Source: Desulfovibrio sp.
GTDB taxonomy: Bacteria > Desulfobacterota > Desulfovibrionia > Desulfovibrionales > Desulfovibrionaceae
Reading direction: 5' to 3'
DNA length: 64,000 bases
Assembly: GCA_030145055.1 (NCBI GenBank)
Contig: JAQYWK010000001.1
Location: 868,001 to 932,000, forward strand
Shown here: in pieces, positions 8,754 through 17,896 of the stretch
Layout of the letters: every line of letters starts with the position of its first letter
Numbering within the stretch: position 1 is the stretch's first letter
Made by a program: the position numbers and the translations under genes
Notes under the pieces: model-generated
What the model saw: only the letters and a program-made list of their open reading frames with translations
Told to the model about the DNA's origin: nothing
The model's database searches: none

Positions 8754-10277
8754 CTAAAAGAGTTCTTTTGCGTGTTTCCGTAAAAAATAAGAACTAATAG
8801 GTGTTTCGTAGCGACTATTAAACACTGAAGGTTTAAAAAGTGAGTGGTATTGTTCTTTAAGTTTAAGATCTTCCTCTGTGTAGGTCCATGTCCCATTAAC
8901 TTTTTGGTGCATTTCTTTCATGGCCTCAAGAATCTCTTCTTCGGTATTATCAATGAGTTCGATATCTGAGTTTACGAATTTATCAATTGGCCAACGCCCA
9001 ATTCCTGATTCGAGGAGTTCATGTACTTTTAGTAGTCTTTTTTCTTTTTTGCTCCATGTTAATTTAAACATGGCAAGGTCCTCAGGGTAACAATATTCAA
9101 TTTTTTCAAGCCGTATGGCATTGACCCGCAAACATGGAACTCTAAAAACTTTTGCTACGTGCTGCAATCCACTTTGTACCCCTACGAAAAATTTACACTT
9201 TGATGCTAGGTAAATGTCTAGGAAGTCAGACCTATGATTGCTTTTGGCGTAGTCAATAAAGTTTGGATGATCAATTTTAAGTGGATCTTTGACAATACTA
9301 CCCATTCTCAAAACATTATAGTTGAGATTCAGCAGTTCATTCACGCCTGATTTAAAATTATTGATATCCATGTTACGGGGTTCTTGGTGATCGGCATCAT
9401 TAAACTGAGGAATGGTTTGCTGCAGGAACATAGAGTCTCTGCCTAGGATACATACACTTGGGCGATCCTTATCAAGGTTCATTGCTTCGAAGTCTTTCTG
9501 CCCTTTATCGTTCTGTTCCGCTGTAAAGTGGATGTGACCCTTTGTATCATGCATAAGCCCGGTAGAATCTCGTGCGTGAGATCCTGCTCTGGTAGTTAAG
9601 AGCAACTCGTGTTTTGCTGTCATGTTGAATCGGCGAATTGCATCATGGATGTGCTCAAACCACTTGCTTGTATGCATTTTTTGAGAAAATAATTCGGCCA
9701 AAGTCTCATTTGAAACAGAGTTGTCTTTAAAATAAAATAAATCCAAATATGCGTGATGTTTCCCTAGAGATTTTTCAGATAGGTAAATGTCGCAGTCAAA
9801 AGCGAGATGTCCAATGCGGGTAGAATAAATTTCTGCAACACGTATGATTTTGAACATGGATGAAAATTTGATGATTAATGCGATTAGTCCGAGGCTTATG
9901 AATTGAGCAATTTCTTTGAGCACAGAGGGCTTGGGGGGAGATGTTATGAAATCTTCATTTCTCACCGAGGTTTTAATAACTAGATCTTTGAAGTTGGAAT
10001 AAAAATTTACAGAATTTACAATATTATCATGGTCATAGGTGGCTCCGCATACAATAGTAATCTCTTCAGGCTTAAAGAGGAGCATCGCTTTTATTAGTGG
10101 AGGAAAAAAGGGATTAAAGGTGCCTTTGAAGTAGCTTGTATTTTGATCTGGATATGCACCACGATCTCTTTCTGGAACAAGTAAAAGTACTTCGGCATCT
10201 GCAAAGCTAGCTTTAGCAATGTATTCTTTAATAAGATGTTGCGGGGCCGCGCCGATGATAAGTGTTCTTTTTTTCAT
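8754..10277 (-). CDS. TIGR04372-like putative glycosyltransferase
   Basis: A 507-residue protein at the end of the minus convoy. The C-terminal half carries features I associate with the TIGR04372 glycosyltransferase family: NYNVLRMGSIVKDPL, a segment with DYAKSNHRSDFLDIYL, CKFFVGVQSGLQHVAKVF and PCLRVNAIRLE. This is a GT-B-like nucleotide-sugar pocket arrangement, found in surface polysaccharide loci. A short hydrophobic stretch near residues 125-140 (ISLGLIALIIKF) could anchor it to the membrane. The donor and acceptor are unknown. Family assignment is from memory of motif order, not from a search. Confidence 0.6.
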   Translation of the reverse strand: MKKRTLIIGAAPQHLIKEYIAKASFADAEVLLLVPERDRGAYPDQNTSYFKGTFNPFFPPLIKAMLLFKPEEITIVCGATYDHDNIVNSVNFYSNFKDLVIKTSVRNEDFITSPPKPSVLKEIAQFISLGLIALIIKFSSMFKIIRVAEIYSTRIGHLAFDCDIYLSEKSLGKHHAYLDLFYFKDNSVSNETLAELFSQKMHTSKWFEHIHDAIRRFNMTAKHELLLTTRAGSHARDSTGLMHDTKGHIHFTAEQNDKGQKDFEAMNLDKDRPSVCILGRDSMFLQQTIPQFNDADHQEPRNMDINNFKSGVNELLNLNYNVLRMGSIVKDPLKIDHPNFIDYAKSNHRSDFLDIYLASKCKFFVGVQSGLQHVAKVFRVPCLRVNAIRLEKIEYCYPEDLAMFKLTWSKKEKRLLKVHELLESGIGRWPIDKFVNSDIELIDNTEEEILEAMKEMHQKVNGTWTYTEEDLKLKEQYHSLFKPSVFNSRYETPISSYFLRKHAKELF

Positions 10278-10330
10278 GTATGGGTATTCTTAAATGTAAT
10301 TATGTTGAACTGTCAGAAATTTTTTAAACT

Positions 10331-11365
10331 TTATATTCCGTCGATTTCAAGCAACATCCGCTCCACTGTAGGAGCTTCATATTTTCGTGAAATATAATAA
10401 ACCGCTACAACTTGTCCTTTAGAATTTAGAGCTAAATCCCCGTATCCTCCGTGGAATCGTCCCCCTTTATACCATGCAAGGGTTTCGGGCCAACTCCATG
10501 TCTCTCCGTGATCTTTTGATATGGAAAGGGCGACTCGGCATTTGCGATTCTTACGGATCATACCTCGGTAAATCATCAGAATGGATTCATCCGGCATAAG
10601 TAATAAAGCGGGGGCTTCGCCATAGAGTCCGATAGGTTCCGGGGTGGACCATGTTAGTCCGTCATCATCTGAATGTGATTTAAAGATCCCTTCGTAGCAT
10701 GGCTGTTGTCTTATAAGTGCGAGAATTCTGTCGGATTTAAGACGTACAATGGACGTTTCATTCAGTCTATAATTCTGAGTGCTGAATTTAAACAACAAGG
10801 TTTGTGATGATATTTCAAGTGTTTCAGGATTGATCTTGAAAGTTCCACATCCGGGGCCGTTGTAAAAAGTACCTATGATATTTTTCCCGTCTAATGCGGG
10901 AATGAAGTGTCCGAATGATGCCCATTCTCCCGGAGGAAGATTGAGAGGTTTGCGCTCTTGAAATGTAATGCCGCCATCTGTGCTGAGTGACAAATAATTT
11001 TCTCTCAGTTCGGAGGAATGTGTGCGCGTTATTAACGCAACTCGGTTGTCACCGAGGGAAGTAACTAGCGCATCATGCTCATTCGTGTGGTTATTTTCAT
11101 GGCTGATGACTAATTTAGGCTGGTCGAAATTTTGTCCGTCATCACTTGAACGGGTGATATAAACATCCCCCGCCATTCCATGATCCATTACATTACGAAG
11201 GCTCGGATGGATGTTTACAGCTCTGCGAAATCCTACAAGTAAGTCAGTTCCGACCTTTGTTATGGTCGGGAAGGACTGGTACCCATCCCATTCAAGCGGT
11301 GTGATGCGTTTGGTATCTAATATTTTTATTGAAAGTTTTGGGCGTTTCATATTACTCACGGGCAT
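10331..11365 (-). CDS. Sialidase-like BNR/Asp-box repeat protein
   Basis: A 344-residue protein with four Asp-box motifs (S/T-x-D-x-G-x-T/S-W/F): SSDDGQNF, STDGGITF, SDDDGLTW and SKDHGETW, spaced as in six-bladed beta-propeller exo-sialidases. No export signal is visible, so it is probably cytoplasmic. In a pseudaminic acid locus it could be a nonulosonate-processing enzyme or a sugar-binding propeller; the FRIP-type catalytic arginine motif is not recognisable. The first ATG overlaps pseC by 10 bp; an internal ATG at 11350 is possible. Confidence 0.7.
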   Translation of the reverse strand: MPVSNMKRPKLSIKILDTKRITPLEWDGYQSFPTITKVGTDLLVGFRRAVNIHPSLRNVMDHGMAGDVYITRSSDDGQNFDQPKLVISHENNHTNEHDALVTSLGDNRVALITRTHSSELRENYLSLSTDGGITFQERKPLNLPPGEWASFGHFIPALDGKNIIGTFYNGPGCGTFKINPETLEISSQTLLFKFSTQNYRLNETSIVRLKSDRILALIRQQPCYEGIFKSHSDDDGLTWSTPEPIGLYGEAPALLLMPDESILMIYRGMIRKNRKCRVALSISKDHGETWSWPETLAWYKGGRFHGGYGDLALNSKGQVVAVYYISRKYEAPTVERMLLEIDGI

Positions 11366-12489
11366 GTTTTAAGGATTGCATCAAGGCCTTTGGCACAGGA
11401 ATCAACCTGACGCTCAGTCATTCCGGGATGAAGTGGGAGAGTCATAATCCCTTCGTAAACTTCTTCGGCAACAGGGCAAAGGCCGGGGCCGGTATTGAAA
11501 TTCTCCATATAATATGGATGGTAATGAACTGGTATATAATGAACGTTCACGCCGAATCCCTGATTGCGCATTCCTTCAAATGCAGCTTTTCGCTTATGAG
11601 CCGGAACTTTTACAATATAAAGATGAAAGGCATGCAGTGCGTCTTTTTTTGTTATGAGGGGCTTAATCTCGTGATGATTTAGAAATAGGGTTTTGTACTT
11701 GGCGGCATGTTGGCGGCGTATTTTTAAAAAATTATTCAGTTTTTTTAGCTGGCTGAGTCCGAGGGCGCATTGGATGTCTGTTATGCGGTAGTTGTAACCT
11801 AACTCCTGCATCTCGTAGACCCATGTGCATTTTTCTGAGCGGGCGGAGGCATCCATGTTAATGCCGTGATTGCGAAAGGATCGCATGCGTTTTGCAAGTT
11901 CTGGCTCGTCAGTAAGAGCCATTCCACCTTCGCCTGTGGTGATGTGTTTTACCGGGTGAAAACTTAGTACTGAAATATCTGCTAACGATCCGGCTGAGTT
12001 GCCGTGCTCATCTTTCGCGCCGATGGAGTGGCAACAGTCGCCTACAAGTTTGAGATTGTGCTCTTCACAAATAGTTTTAAGGGCTACGTAATCACAGGTC
12101 TGTCCCGCGAAATCAACAGCAATGATTGCGCGGGTTTTTTTAGAAATTTTATGAATAACACTTTCTGGATCTATCAGCAGGGTGTCAGGATGAATATCTG
12201 CAAAAATAGGGGTCGCGCCCATGTATACTATACAGTTTGCAGAGGCGGCAAAGGTGAGTGGTGAGACTATGACTTCGTCGCCAGGCTTGATCTCAAGAGC
12301 GTGCATTGCTGCGTGTAGAGCCGCTGTTCCACTTGAAACAGCAACAGCTTCATTTACGCCGATGTATTTTGCTACGCCGTGTTCAAAGTCTGTAACAATT
12401 GGGCCGGTTGTAAGCCAGTCTCCGCGTAGGACTTTAACTACTTCAGAAATATCATCTTCATCAATAATATGCTTGCCGTAGGGGATCAT
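11356..12489 (-). CDS. pseC: UDP-4-amino-4,6-dideoxy-N-acetyl-beta-L-altrosamine transaminase
   Basis: A 377-residue DegT/DnrJ/EryC1/StrS aminotransferase. It begins IPYGKHIIDEDDI and has RGDWLTTGP and SSGTAALHAAMHAL, the pattern of PseC. The PLP lysine lies in SFHPVKHITTGEGGM. PseC transfers an amino group from glutamate to C4 of the 4-keto sugar made by PseB, the second step to CMP-pseudaminic acid. It starts 3 bp after pseB, which supports the assignment. Confidence 0.9.
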   Translation of the reverse strand: MIPYGKHIIDEDDISEVVKVLRGDWLTTGPIVTDFEHGVAKYIGVNEAVAVSSGTAALHAAMHALEIKPGDEVIVSPLTFAASANCIVYMGATPIFADIHPDTLLIDPESVIHKISKKTRAIIAVDFAGQTCDYVALKTICEEHNLKLVGDCCHSIGAKDEHGNSAGSLADISVLSFHPVKHITTGEGGMALTDEPELAKRMRSFRNHGINMDASARSEKCTWVYEMQELGYNYRITDIQCALGLSQLKKLNNFLKIRRQHAAKYKTLFLNHHEIKPLITKKDALHAFHLYIVKVPAHKRKAAFEGMRNQGFGVNVHYIPVHYHPYYMENFNTGPGLCPVAEEVYEGIMTLPLHPGMTERQVDSCAKGLDAILKTCP

Positions 12490-12492
12490 CTT

Positions 12493-13464
12493 CTACACCA
12501 GATTAAGTAGGTCTTCTTTGCTGAGCCACTTGTCATTGTTGTCAGAACTGTATTCAAAGTCATCTGCTACGCTTACCCCTGAGCAATGTGATTTAGCTCG
12601 TTCAAAGAAACGGTAGGCAGGCTGGATTATGAAGTAATCGTCAAATTCGAAAGTGTTGCGAGCCTCGTTCATGGGGACCATGACTTCGTGCATCTTTTCG
12701 CCCGGGCGGATTCCTGTAATGTTCATTTCGCATTCAGGGCAAAGGGCTTTTGCCATGTCGTCGATGCGCATGCTTGGCAATTTGGGGATAAAAATTTCGC
12801 CCCCCTGCATAACTTCAAGACTGTTGCCGACAAATTCTATCGCGGCATCTAGAGTAATCCAAAAGCGGGTCATGGCGGGGTGAGTAATACGTACTGTGCC
12901 GGTTTCTTTTGCTGCTAGAAAACGAGGGACAACGCTTCCTCTGCTGCCAATCACGTTTCCATACCGGACTACTGCAAATCTCGTGGAGTCTTGTCCTGCA
13001 TAGCTGTTGCCATTAACGAAAAGTTTGTCCGAGCAGAGTTTTGTTGCTCCATACAGATTTGCCGGATTGGCGGCTTTGTCGGTGCTTAGAGCTATTACGC
13101 GGGAGACATTTTTATCAATTGCAGCTTCAACAATATTTTGAGCACCGAGAATGTTAGTTTTAACAGCCTCATAGGGGTTGTATTCACAGGCTGGAACTTG
13201 CTTTAAAGCCGCCGCGTGGATGACAATGTCAATTTTATTAAAAGCTCTGCGTAGTCTGTCCGCATCACGCACGTCTCCGAGGAAATAGCGCAAACATGGG
13301 TAGTCTTCTGCTGAAAACTTTTGCTGCATTTCATGCTGCTTAAGTTCATCTCTGCTGAAAATTACAAGTCTTTTAGGCCGGTATTTGTTTAGTGTCATTT
13401 CAACAAATTTCTGACCGAAGGAGCCTGTCCCACCAGTAACTAAAATTGATTTGTCATTAAACAT
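12493..13464 (-). CDS. pseB: UDP-N-acetylglucosamine 4,6-dehydratase (C5-inverting)
   Basis: A 323-residue extended SDR. NAD-binding motif is TGGTGSFG; the catalytic region reads STDKAANPANLYGATK, with the Asp-Lys pair and Y-x3-K characteristic of PseB/FlaA1-type inverting dehydratases. It makes UDP-2-acetamido-2,6-dideoxy-beta-L-arabino-4-hexulose, the first committed step of pseudaminic acid synthesis. It directly follows the GH57-like gene with no gap and precedes pseC by 3 bp, so it is within one operon. Confidence 0.92.
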   Translation of the reverse strand: MFNDKSILVTGGTGSFGQKFVEMTLNKYRPKRLVIFSRDELKQHEMQQKFSAEDYPCLRYFLGDVRDADRLRRAFNKIDIVIHAAALKQVPACEYNPYEAVKTNILGAQNIVEAAIDKNVSRVIALSTDKAANPANLYGATKLCSDKLFVNGNSYAGQDSTRFAVVRYGNVIGSRGSVVPRFLAAKETGTVRITHPAMTRFWITLDAAIEFVGNSLEVMQGGEIFIPKLPSMRIDDMAKALCPECEMNITGIRPGEKMHEVMVPMNEARNTFEFDDYFIIQPAYRFFERAKSHCSGVSVADDFEYSSDNNDKWLSKEDLLNLV

Positions 13465-15420
13465 TTATACAATGCCTGTTTTTGAATTCGGTTTAATGCT
13501 GAATCCTGTAGAAAAATTATATTGGTTGTCGTCACAGACTGAATGCACGCACGTTTCATCCATTTCCTGCATAGAAAATGAAACCCGCACAAATGGAGAA
13601 GGATTCGCCTGACGGCATGTTAACATTGCAATAAATGCATGTTCTTGCATTATTGGAGTAATTTCGAGAAAATTTTCTTCTCCCCCTAAGATTAATGCTG
13701 AATCCGTCATTCCCGTTGCTTGCGAGGACGATACCAAAAAAGACACATTATTGCTATGGTCAAAGGTTTTCCCTTTTAAGGAGAAAGTCTCGCTTTTTCC
13801 TCCACTTGCAACGCGGTAGAACAGCCCGTCCGGATTCAGTTGATCCGTCATCAACGTAATGTGCCCGAGCCTGATAATTCCTTGGGGTCTTGCTGTAAAA
13901 TTGAATCTGTAAAGTATATCAATTTGTGCTTTGTCCTTGTGAATTCTAACAGCCTTATCAAGGTGTCCCTGATGTATTTCCATTCCGCATGAAATTTGTG
14001 TGTATTCGTCCAGTTCCAAGACCTTAGGGGTAATCTTGCAAAGGTCCGTCTCTTTCGGACTTCCTGGACCTTCAATGATCAGGTGGCCGGAAAAGAAGTC
14101 TGCGCCCAAATCTATATCGTCAAAATATCCATGCTCCTTGGTTCCGAATAAAGGAACATGGCCGTGATCTGCAAAACTGGCTTTGTGTATAGCCAGCCCT
14201 TTTGCTGTGTTTAAAATAACAGAGGTTGAGGCTGTTTTAATATTTAAAAGCCGGCTCTCATGTGTAGAGATATCTCCTTTAACATCAAATTGCGGACCTC
14301 TTACCGGGGCTCTGACTGACTCAGCTAGTTTGCTCAGCCTCGTAGTCATTTTATTAAATCTGTCTTGCGTAATATGCGTTCTGAAATCACTGGACCAGCA
14401 AAAGCAAAGCTCCTTCCATTTTTTTTCAGTTCCGGCGATAGATTGATCTGCCTTTTCAAGTTTAGCCGCAATGGCGCGGCATAGTGAGTTTATAAAAAAG
14501 TCATTCTTCCCGCTAACTGCCCATCGGGTAAGATTATATTTACTTTGTTTTTTTACAGGCACGGGCTGTTCGGTTGAACCTAAAACTAGTTTTTTCCCTG
14601 CAGACTTGTGCCCTAAATCGTTTAAAGCTTGTGAAGGCAAATAAAAATGATGGTCTCTCTCGCGCAGAGCATTGAATGCTTCTGAAATGCGATTCCACTC
14701 GCTTTCATCACTTGTCCTTGCTTCGGTTTTGTATCTTCCCGGTCTGAAATCAAATATCTCGGCGTCGTTGCCATAAATGGGCAACCACCCATTCCCCGTT
14801 CCCATGTTTTCAATGTAATCTAGGTACTCAGGTAATTCCAAATCGCCATGTACTAGCCGTTGTAGCTTCTGGAATATCATGGAACGACTCCATAAAATGG
14901 GAATAGATTCCCCCGAAACACCTAGTGCCCGTTGCGGGAAATGTTGAAGCTGATCGTCCCAGTTATCTGCAAAACGGGCAGGATTATCATAATCCATGAA
15001 TACGCCTTTGTATCCAGCCTCGAGGTAATGGGCGACAAGCCCTGCGGACCATGCTTGCTCATTCACGAGCGCAATTACTGGCGTCAGTCTAAGAATCTCT
15101 TGATATACTTGGTTGCCGATTCGAAGGTTCGCTTTGTTCACAGATGCTGGAACAAGCGGGCCGATTACCTGCCCATATCCGCTGCCGATGAATTCACATT
15201 TGCCAGAATCAAGCAGGCTGCGAAATTTGTCGATCCATGCGGGATCAATATCTTGGATTATTTCAAGCGTAATAGCTGATGCTTCAATTCCAAGCGGAAA
15301 CCCTTCATATTCAATGAGACGTAATAAAGGCCAATAGCATCGTTCTATGACTTCCGGTCTGCTTTCTACCGGAATGGAGGAGAACATGAGATTGAGATGA
15401 AATATCGCAAAATGTTTCAT
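13465..15420 (-). CDS. Glycoside hydrolase family 57-like protein
   Basis: A 651-residue protein. The N-terminal 300 residues look like the GH57 (alpha-amylase/4-alpha-glucanotransferase-like) barrel: AIFHLNLMFSSIP near the start, a central CEFIGSGYGQVIGPLVP, and LVNEQAWSAGL, where the Glu would be the catalytic nucleophile of GH57 motif 3, followed by GYKGVFMDYDNP. The remaining half is beta-rich and not recognised. No signal peptide is visible. Its position directly before pseB is unusual. It may process a glycan precursor or be catalytically dead; the activity cannot be read from the sequence. Confidence 0.65.
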   Translation of the reverse strand: MKHFAIFHLNLMFSSIPVESRPEVIERCYWPLLRLIEYEGFPLGIEASAITLEIIQDIDPAWIDKFRSLLDSGKCEFIGSGYGQVIGPLVPASVNKANLRIGNQVYQEILRLTPVIALVNEQAWSAGLVAHYLEAGYKGVFMDYDNPARFADNWDDQLQHFPQRALGVSGESIPILWSRSMIFQKLQRLVHGDLELPEYLDYIENMGTGNGWLPIYGNDAEIFDFRPGRYKTEARTSDESEWNRISEAFNALRERDHHFYLPSQALNDLGHKSAGKKLVLGSTEQPVPVKKQSKYNLTRWAVSGKNDFFINSLCRAIAAKLEKADQSIAGTEKKWKELCFCWSSDFRTHITQDRFNKMTTRLSKLAESVRAPVRGPQFDVKGDISTHESRLLNIKTASTSVILNTAKGLAIHKASFADHGHVPLFGTKEHGYFDDIDLGADFFSGHLIIEGPGSPKETDLCKITPKVLELDEYTQISCGMEIHQGHLDKAVRIHKDKAQIDILYRFNFTARPQGIIRLGHITLMTDQLNPDGLFYRVASGGKSETFSLKGKTFDHSNNVSFLVSSSQATGMTDSALILGGEENFLEITPIMQEHAFIAMLTCRQANPSPFVRVSFSMQEMDETCVHSVCDDNQYNFSTGFSIKPNSKTGIV

Positions 15421-15422
15421 AG

Positions 15423-16658
15423 CTATATTTTACTTGTAGTTATTTTGATGCAGTTGACGGCTTTTTTGACTTTAATAAGCGCATTTTCGCGGGTATCTGC
15501 CACTGCGATAACGACCCCTGCGCGGGCGGGATGGCTGATTGTCGGCGGAATGATTTCGCCAACTTCGCATCTTATTTCAACCATACGGACCCCTTCGATT
15601 TTCTTGGCAGCTTCAACTCCGTCAATGGCGACAACTTTGCCTTGCTCGGGGAAGAGGTAGCGCTGGGCGACCCCGTGTTGGTATTCAGGAATCATTTCTT
15701 CGGGAGTGGGAGTTTCTCCCATGGCTAGCTTGATTGCCACGCCGACAAAATCCACTCCGGTATTCCAGGGGATTTCGTGCGAGCAAAAATATCCTCCAGA
15801 AAGTCTAGCCGCCATTTCAATAACGTACGGTTTACCGTTGTGAACGACCATGTCTCCTTTTGCTACACCGTTCTCAACGCCGAGAGCTATTGCTGCTTTT
15901 CCAGAAAGATCTTTCACAGCCGTTTGAATATCGCCCGGTAGAAAGGAGGGAAGTTGCCCACCGTTTTCAATGATGTGGGGCGCAAACTTATCTAAAAATT
16001 CGTAGTTTCTATCAGAGAATCCGGGTGTATAAGCCTGGCCATTCACCACGAAACCTTCGGTACTGATTTGCGGTCCGTCAAGGTAGGTTTCCACCATGAC
16101 GCGTTTGGTGGGGGATTCGTTTTGTGCTTGCTCAAAGGCCCATTCGTGGGTTGGCATGTTGTCCGATCCGTAAGTCAGTCGTAAAACTCCTCTTGCGCCG
16201 CGACTATCTACAGGCTTTATTACAAGGGATTCTTTGTGGTCGCTAAGGATCAGCTTCAATTCTGGTGCGCTAAATATTTCTTTATACCAAGGAATGGGTA
16301 TGCCCGCTTCCTTGAACCTGTCTTTCATCGCAACCTTGTCGGTGGCAAGTGCCGCAGTTGCTATGCTGACTGCGCGTAGCCCGAACTCTTTTGCCACAGC
16401 CGCAACTGTGTGGGGAGCATCAACAGCCGCGCACATAACTCCATCAGGTTTGGCCCCTTTTGCCGCCCATATTTTAAGCGCGGCGACCGTTTTTTGGGGA
16501 GTATAAACGCATCCTATGATAGATTCATCTGCATGTTCAAAACCGGGCGCGTTTGGGTTCAGGTCGGTGGCGACCACGTATATACCCATTTGCTTAGCCC
16601 TAGTTATGGCTGGGATAGTTTCAAGCCCTGCGCCGACCATGATTAAAATCTTTTTCAT
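15423..16658 (-). CDS. ATP-grasp carboxylate-amine ligase-like protein
   Basis: With the start at the ATG giving MKKILIMVGAGLETIPAI, the product has 411 residues; a longer in-frame extension would run into the upstream gene and lacks similarity. The N-terminal Rossmann-like pre-ATP-grasp domain is followed by the ATP-grasp core with LVIKPVDSRGARGV (ATP-binding lysine and glycine-rich loop), PTKRVMVETYLDGPQISTEG and YVIEMAARLSGGYF (metal-binding Glu, Asn replaced by Ala). Such enzymes join a carboxylate to an amine or carbonate. In a nonulosonate locus it might attach an amino acid or acyl group to an amino sugar. It starts 4 bp after the upstream gene. Confidence 0.8.
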   Translation of the reverse strand: MKKILIMVGAGLETIPAITRAKQMGIYVVATDLNPNAPGFEHADESIIGCVYTPQKTVAALKIWAAKGAKPDGVMCAAVDAPHTVAAVAKEFGLRAVSIATAALATDKVAMKDRFKEAGIPIPWYKEIFSAPELKLILSDHKESLVIKPVDSRGARGVLRLTYGSDNMPTHEWAFEQAQNESPTKRVMVETYLDGPQISTEGFVVNGQAYTPGFSDRNYEFLDKFAPHIIENGGQLPSFLPGDIQTAVKDLSGKAAIALGVENGVAKGDMVVHNGKPYVIEMAARLSGGYFCSHEIPWNTGVDFVGVAIKLAMGETPTPEEMIPEYQHGVAQRYLFPEQGKVVAIDGVEAAKKIEGVRMVEIRCEVGEIIPPTISHPARAGVVIAVADTRENALIKVKKAVNCIKITTSKI

Positions 16659-16662
16659 CTTT

Positions 16663-17874
16663 TTATTCCGACTTTTGGCAGACCATAAAAGTGTTTTGCC
16701 CCTTTGAGTCGTCTGGGAAAATAACTCGTCCCTGCTTAATTCCGATGATTTTATGAATGGTGAAATGTTTGGAAGCAAGCTCCGTAATCTCATCTATAGA
16801 AAATTCTCGAAGGTGCTGAAAATTGACCGGAATGTGCCCTAGAATGTTTTGCGGTGTACTTAAAATGAGGAATCCCCCGGGACGTAGCACTCGGTGCATT
16901 TCCGCAAAATAGGGAACAGGATCAACATGCTCGACAGTTTCAAAGCTTGTGACCGCATCGAAGGAGTTGTTTTCAAAGCTGAGTTCTGTCACATCGGCTG
17001 TCTGGAAAGAAAGATTGTCAGGATTAGCGCTGCTAGATGCCTCATTTTTAACTGTTTCTTCGTCAAGATCTGCCGCAATGACAGAAGCCGCTTTACCTGA
17101 CAAGATACGCGCTCCGTATCCGGGCCCGCAAGCGCAATCGAGCATTTCTGTTTGCGGGGTGATAAAATCAAGGGCGAGTTCGTAGTGGAAAGTTAACTGA
17201 TCGCCAGCCTTGATTCCCTCATTTTTGCCCACAAGCATTCTACCTTCTACATATACACCCTCTGCAATCTTGCGACATGCTTTGAGCCAAGTGTCGGATA
17301 CTGGAGGGTAGTCTGTGAAGTGTGAGCATTTGAAATTGTCAGGATTTTTGAGCATGAAAAATTTTGGATGTACTCTGAAAATACCTGCACTCGGTAATTC
17401 TCCGAGCAGGGCAGAAGCTTTTTTTAGCGCGCTAAGTCTGTATACATCTGAGGTCAGTTGTATGGGGAAATCATCCGGCATTTTCATGCAGTCCAGCTGG
17501 TTTAGGTTGGCCGATTCTAACATGGCGGTGCCGTGTTTCGGTAGCCATCCAAAATGCAACCCATCTACGCGGAGAACGAGAGTTTCATCTGCAAAACCTT
17601 CAAGAGCCGCGATCATGCGATCCAGTGGACTTGCATCAAATCCGTAGTAGACACTTATTTTATTGTCTGGAAACATGGCCGGAAGATCGTCTAAGCGTCC
17701 GCCCTTATCAAATTCGGGCGCAACTATTCTAATATCTGCATCGGGGAATTCTTTCAGCCCATTCTCAATAGTAATTGCCACAACGGGGCGTCCGTCAATT
17801 TCATTCATGCACCAGTCCGGCGCACCGCTCCATGCTCGGGATGCGGCCTGTACTAAGATTATGGGTCCGTTCAT
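16663..17874 (-). CDS. Fusion: nucleotidyltransferase-like N-terminus with class I SAM methyltransferase C-terminus
   Basis: A 403-residue protein in two parts. Residues 1-180 begin GPIILVQAASRAWSGAP and contain VVAITIENGLKEFPDADIRIV and ETLVLRVDGLHFGW, a layout resembling GT-A/cytidylyltransferase folds, although the usual glycine/arginine/lysine signature is weak. Residues 225-400 are a clear methyltransferase: EMLDCACGPGYGARIL (motif I), VIAADLDEET, FDAVTSFETVEHV and MHRVLRPGGFLILSTPQ. The order of domains suggests coupled activation and methylation of one sugar. It lies between the transketolase C subunit and the ATP-grasp gene. Confidence 0.75.
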   Translation of the reverse strand: MNGPIILVQAASRAWSGAPDWCMNEIDGRPVVAITIENGLKEFPDADIRIVAPEFDKGGRLDDLPAMFPDNKISVYYGFDASPLDRMIAALEGFADETLVLRVDGLHFGWLPKHGTAMLESANLNQLDCMKMPDDFPIQLTSDVYRLSALKKASALLGELPSAGIFRVHPKFFMLKNPDNFKCSHFTDYPPVSDTWLKACRKIAEGVYVEGRMLVGKNEGIKAGDQLTFHYELALDFITPQTEMLDCACGPGYGARILSGKAASVIAADLDEETVKNEASSSANPDNLSFQTADVTELSFENNSFDAVTSFETVEHVDPVPYFAEMHRVLRPGGFLILSTPQNILGHIPVNFQHLREFSIDEITELASKHFTIHKIIGIKQGRVIFPDDSKGQNTFMVCQKSE

Positions 17875-17896
17875 GTGTTCCTCTGAGTTCTCTTAT

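Noticed and set aside
16659-16793. 45-residue N-terminal extension of the ATP-grasp gene
   Set aside because: It overlaps the upstream nucleotidyltransferase-methyltransferase gene and has no family similarity; the ATG giving MKKILIMVGAG fits the family start.
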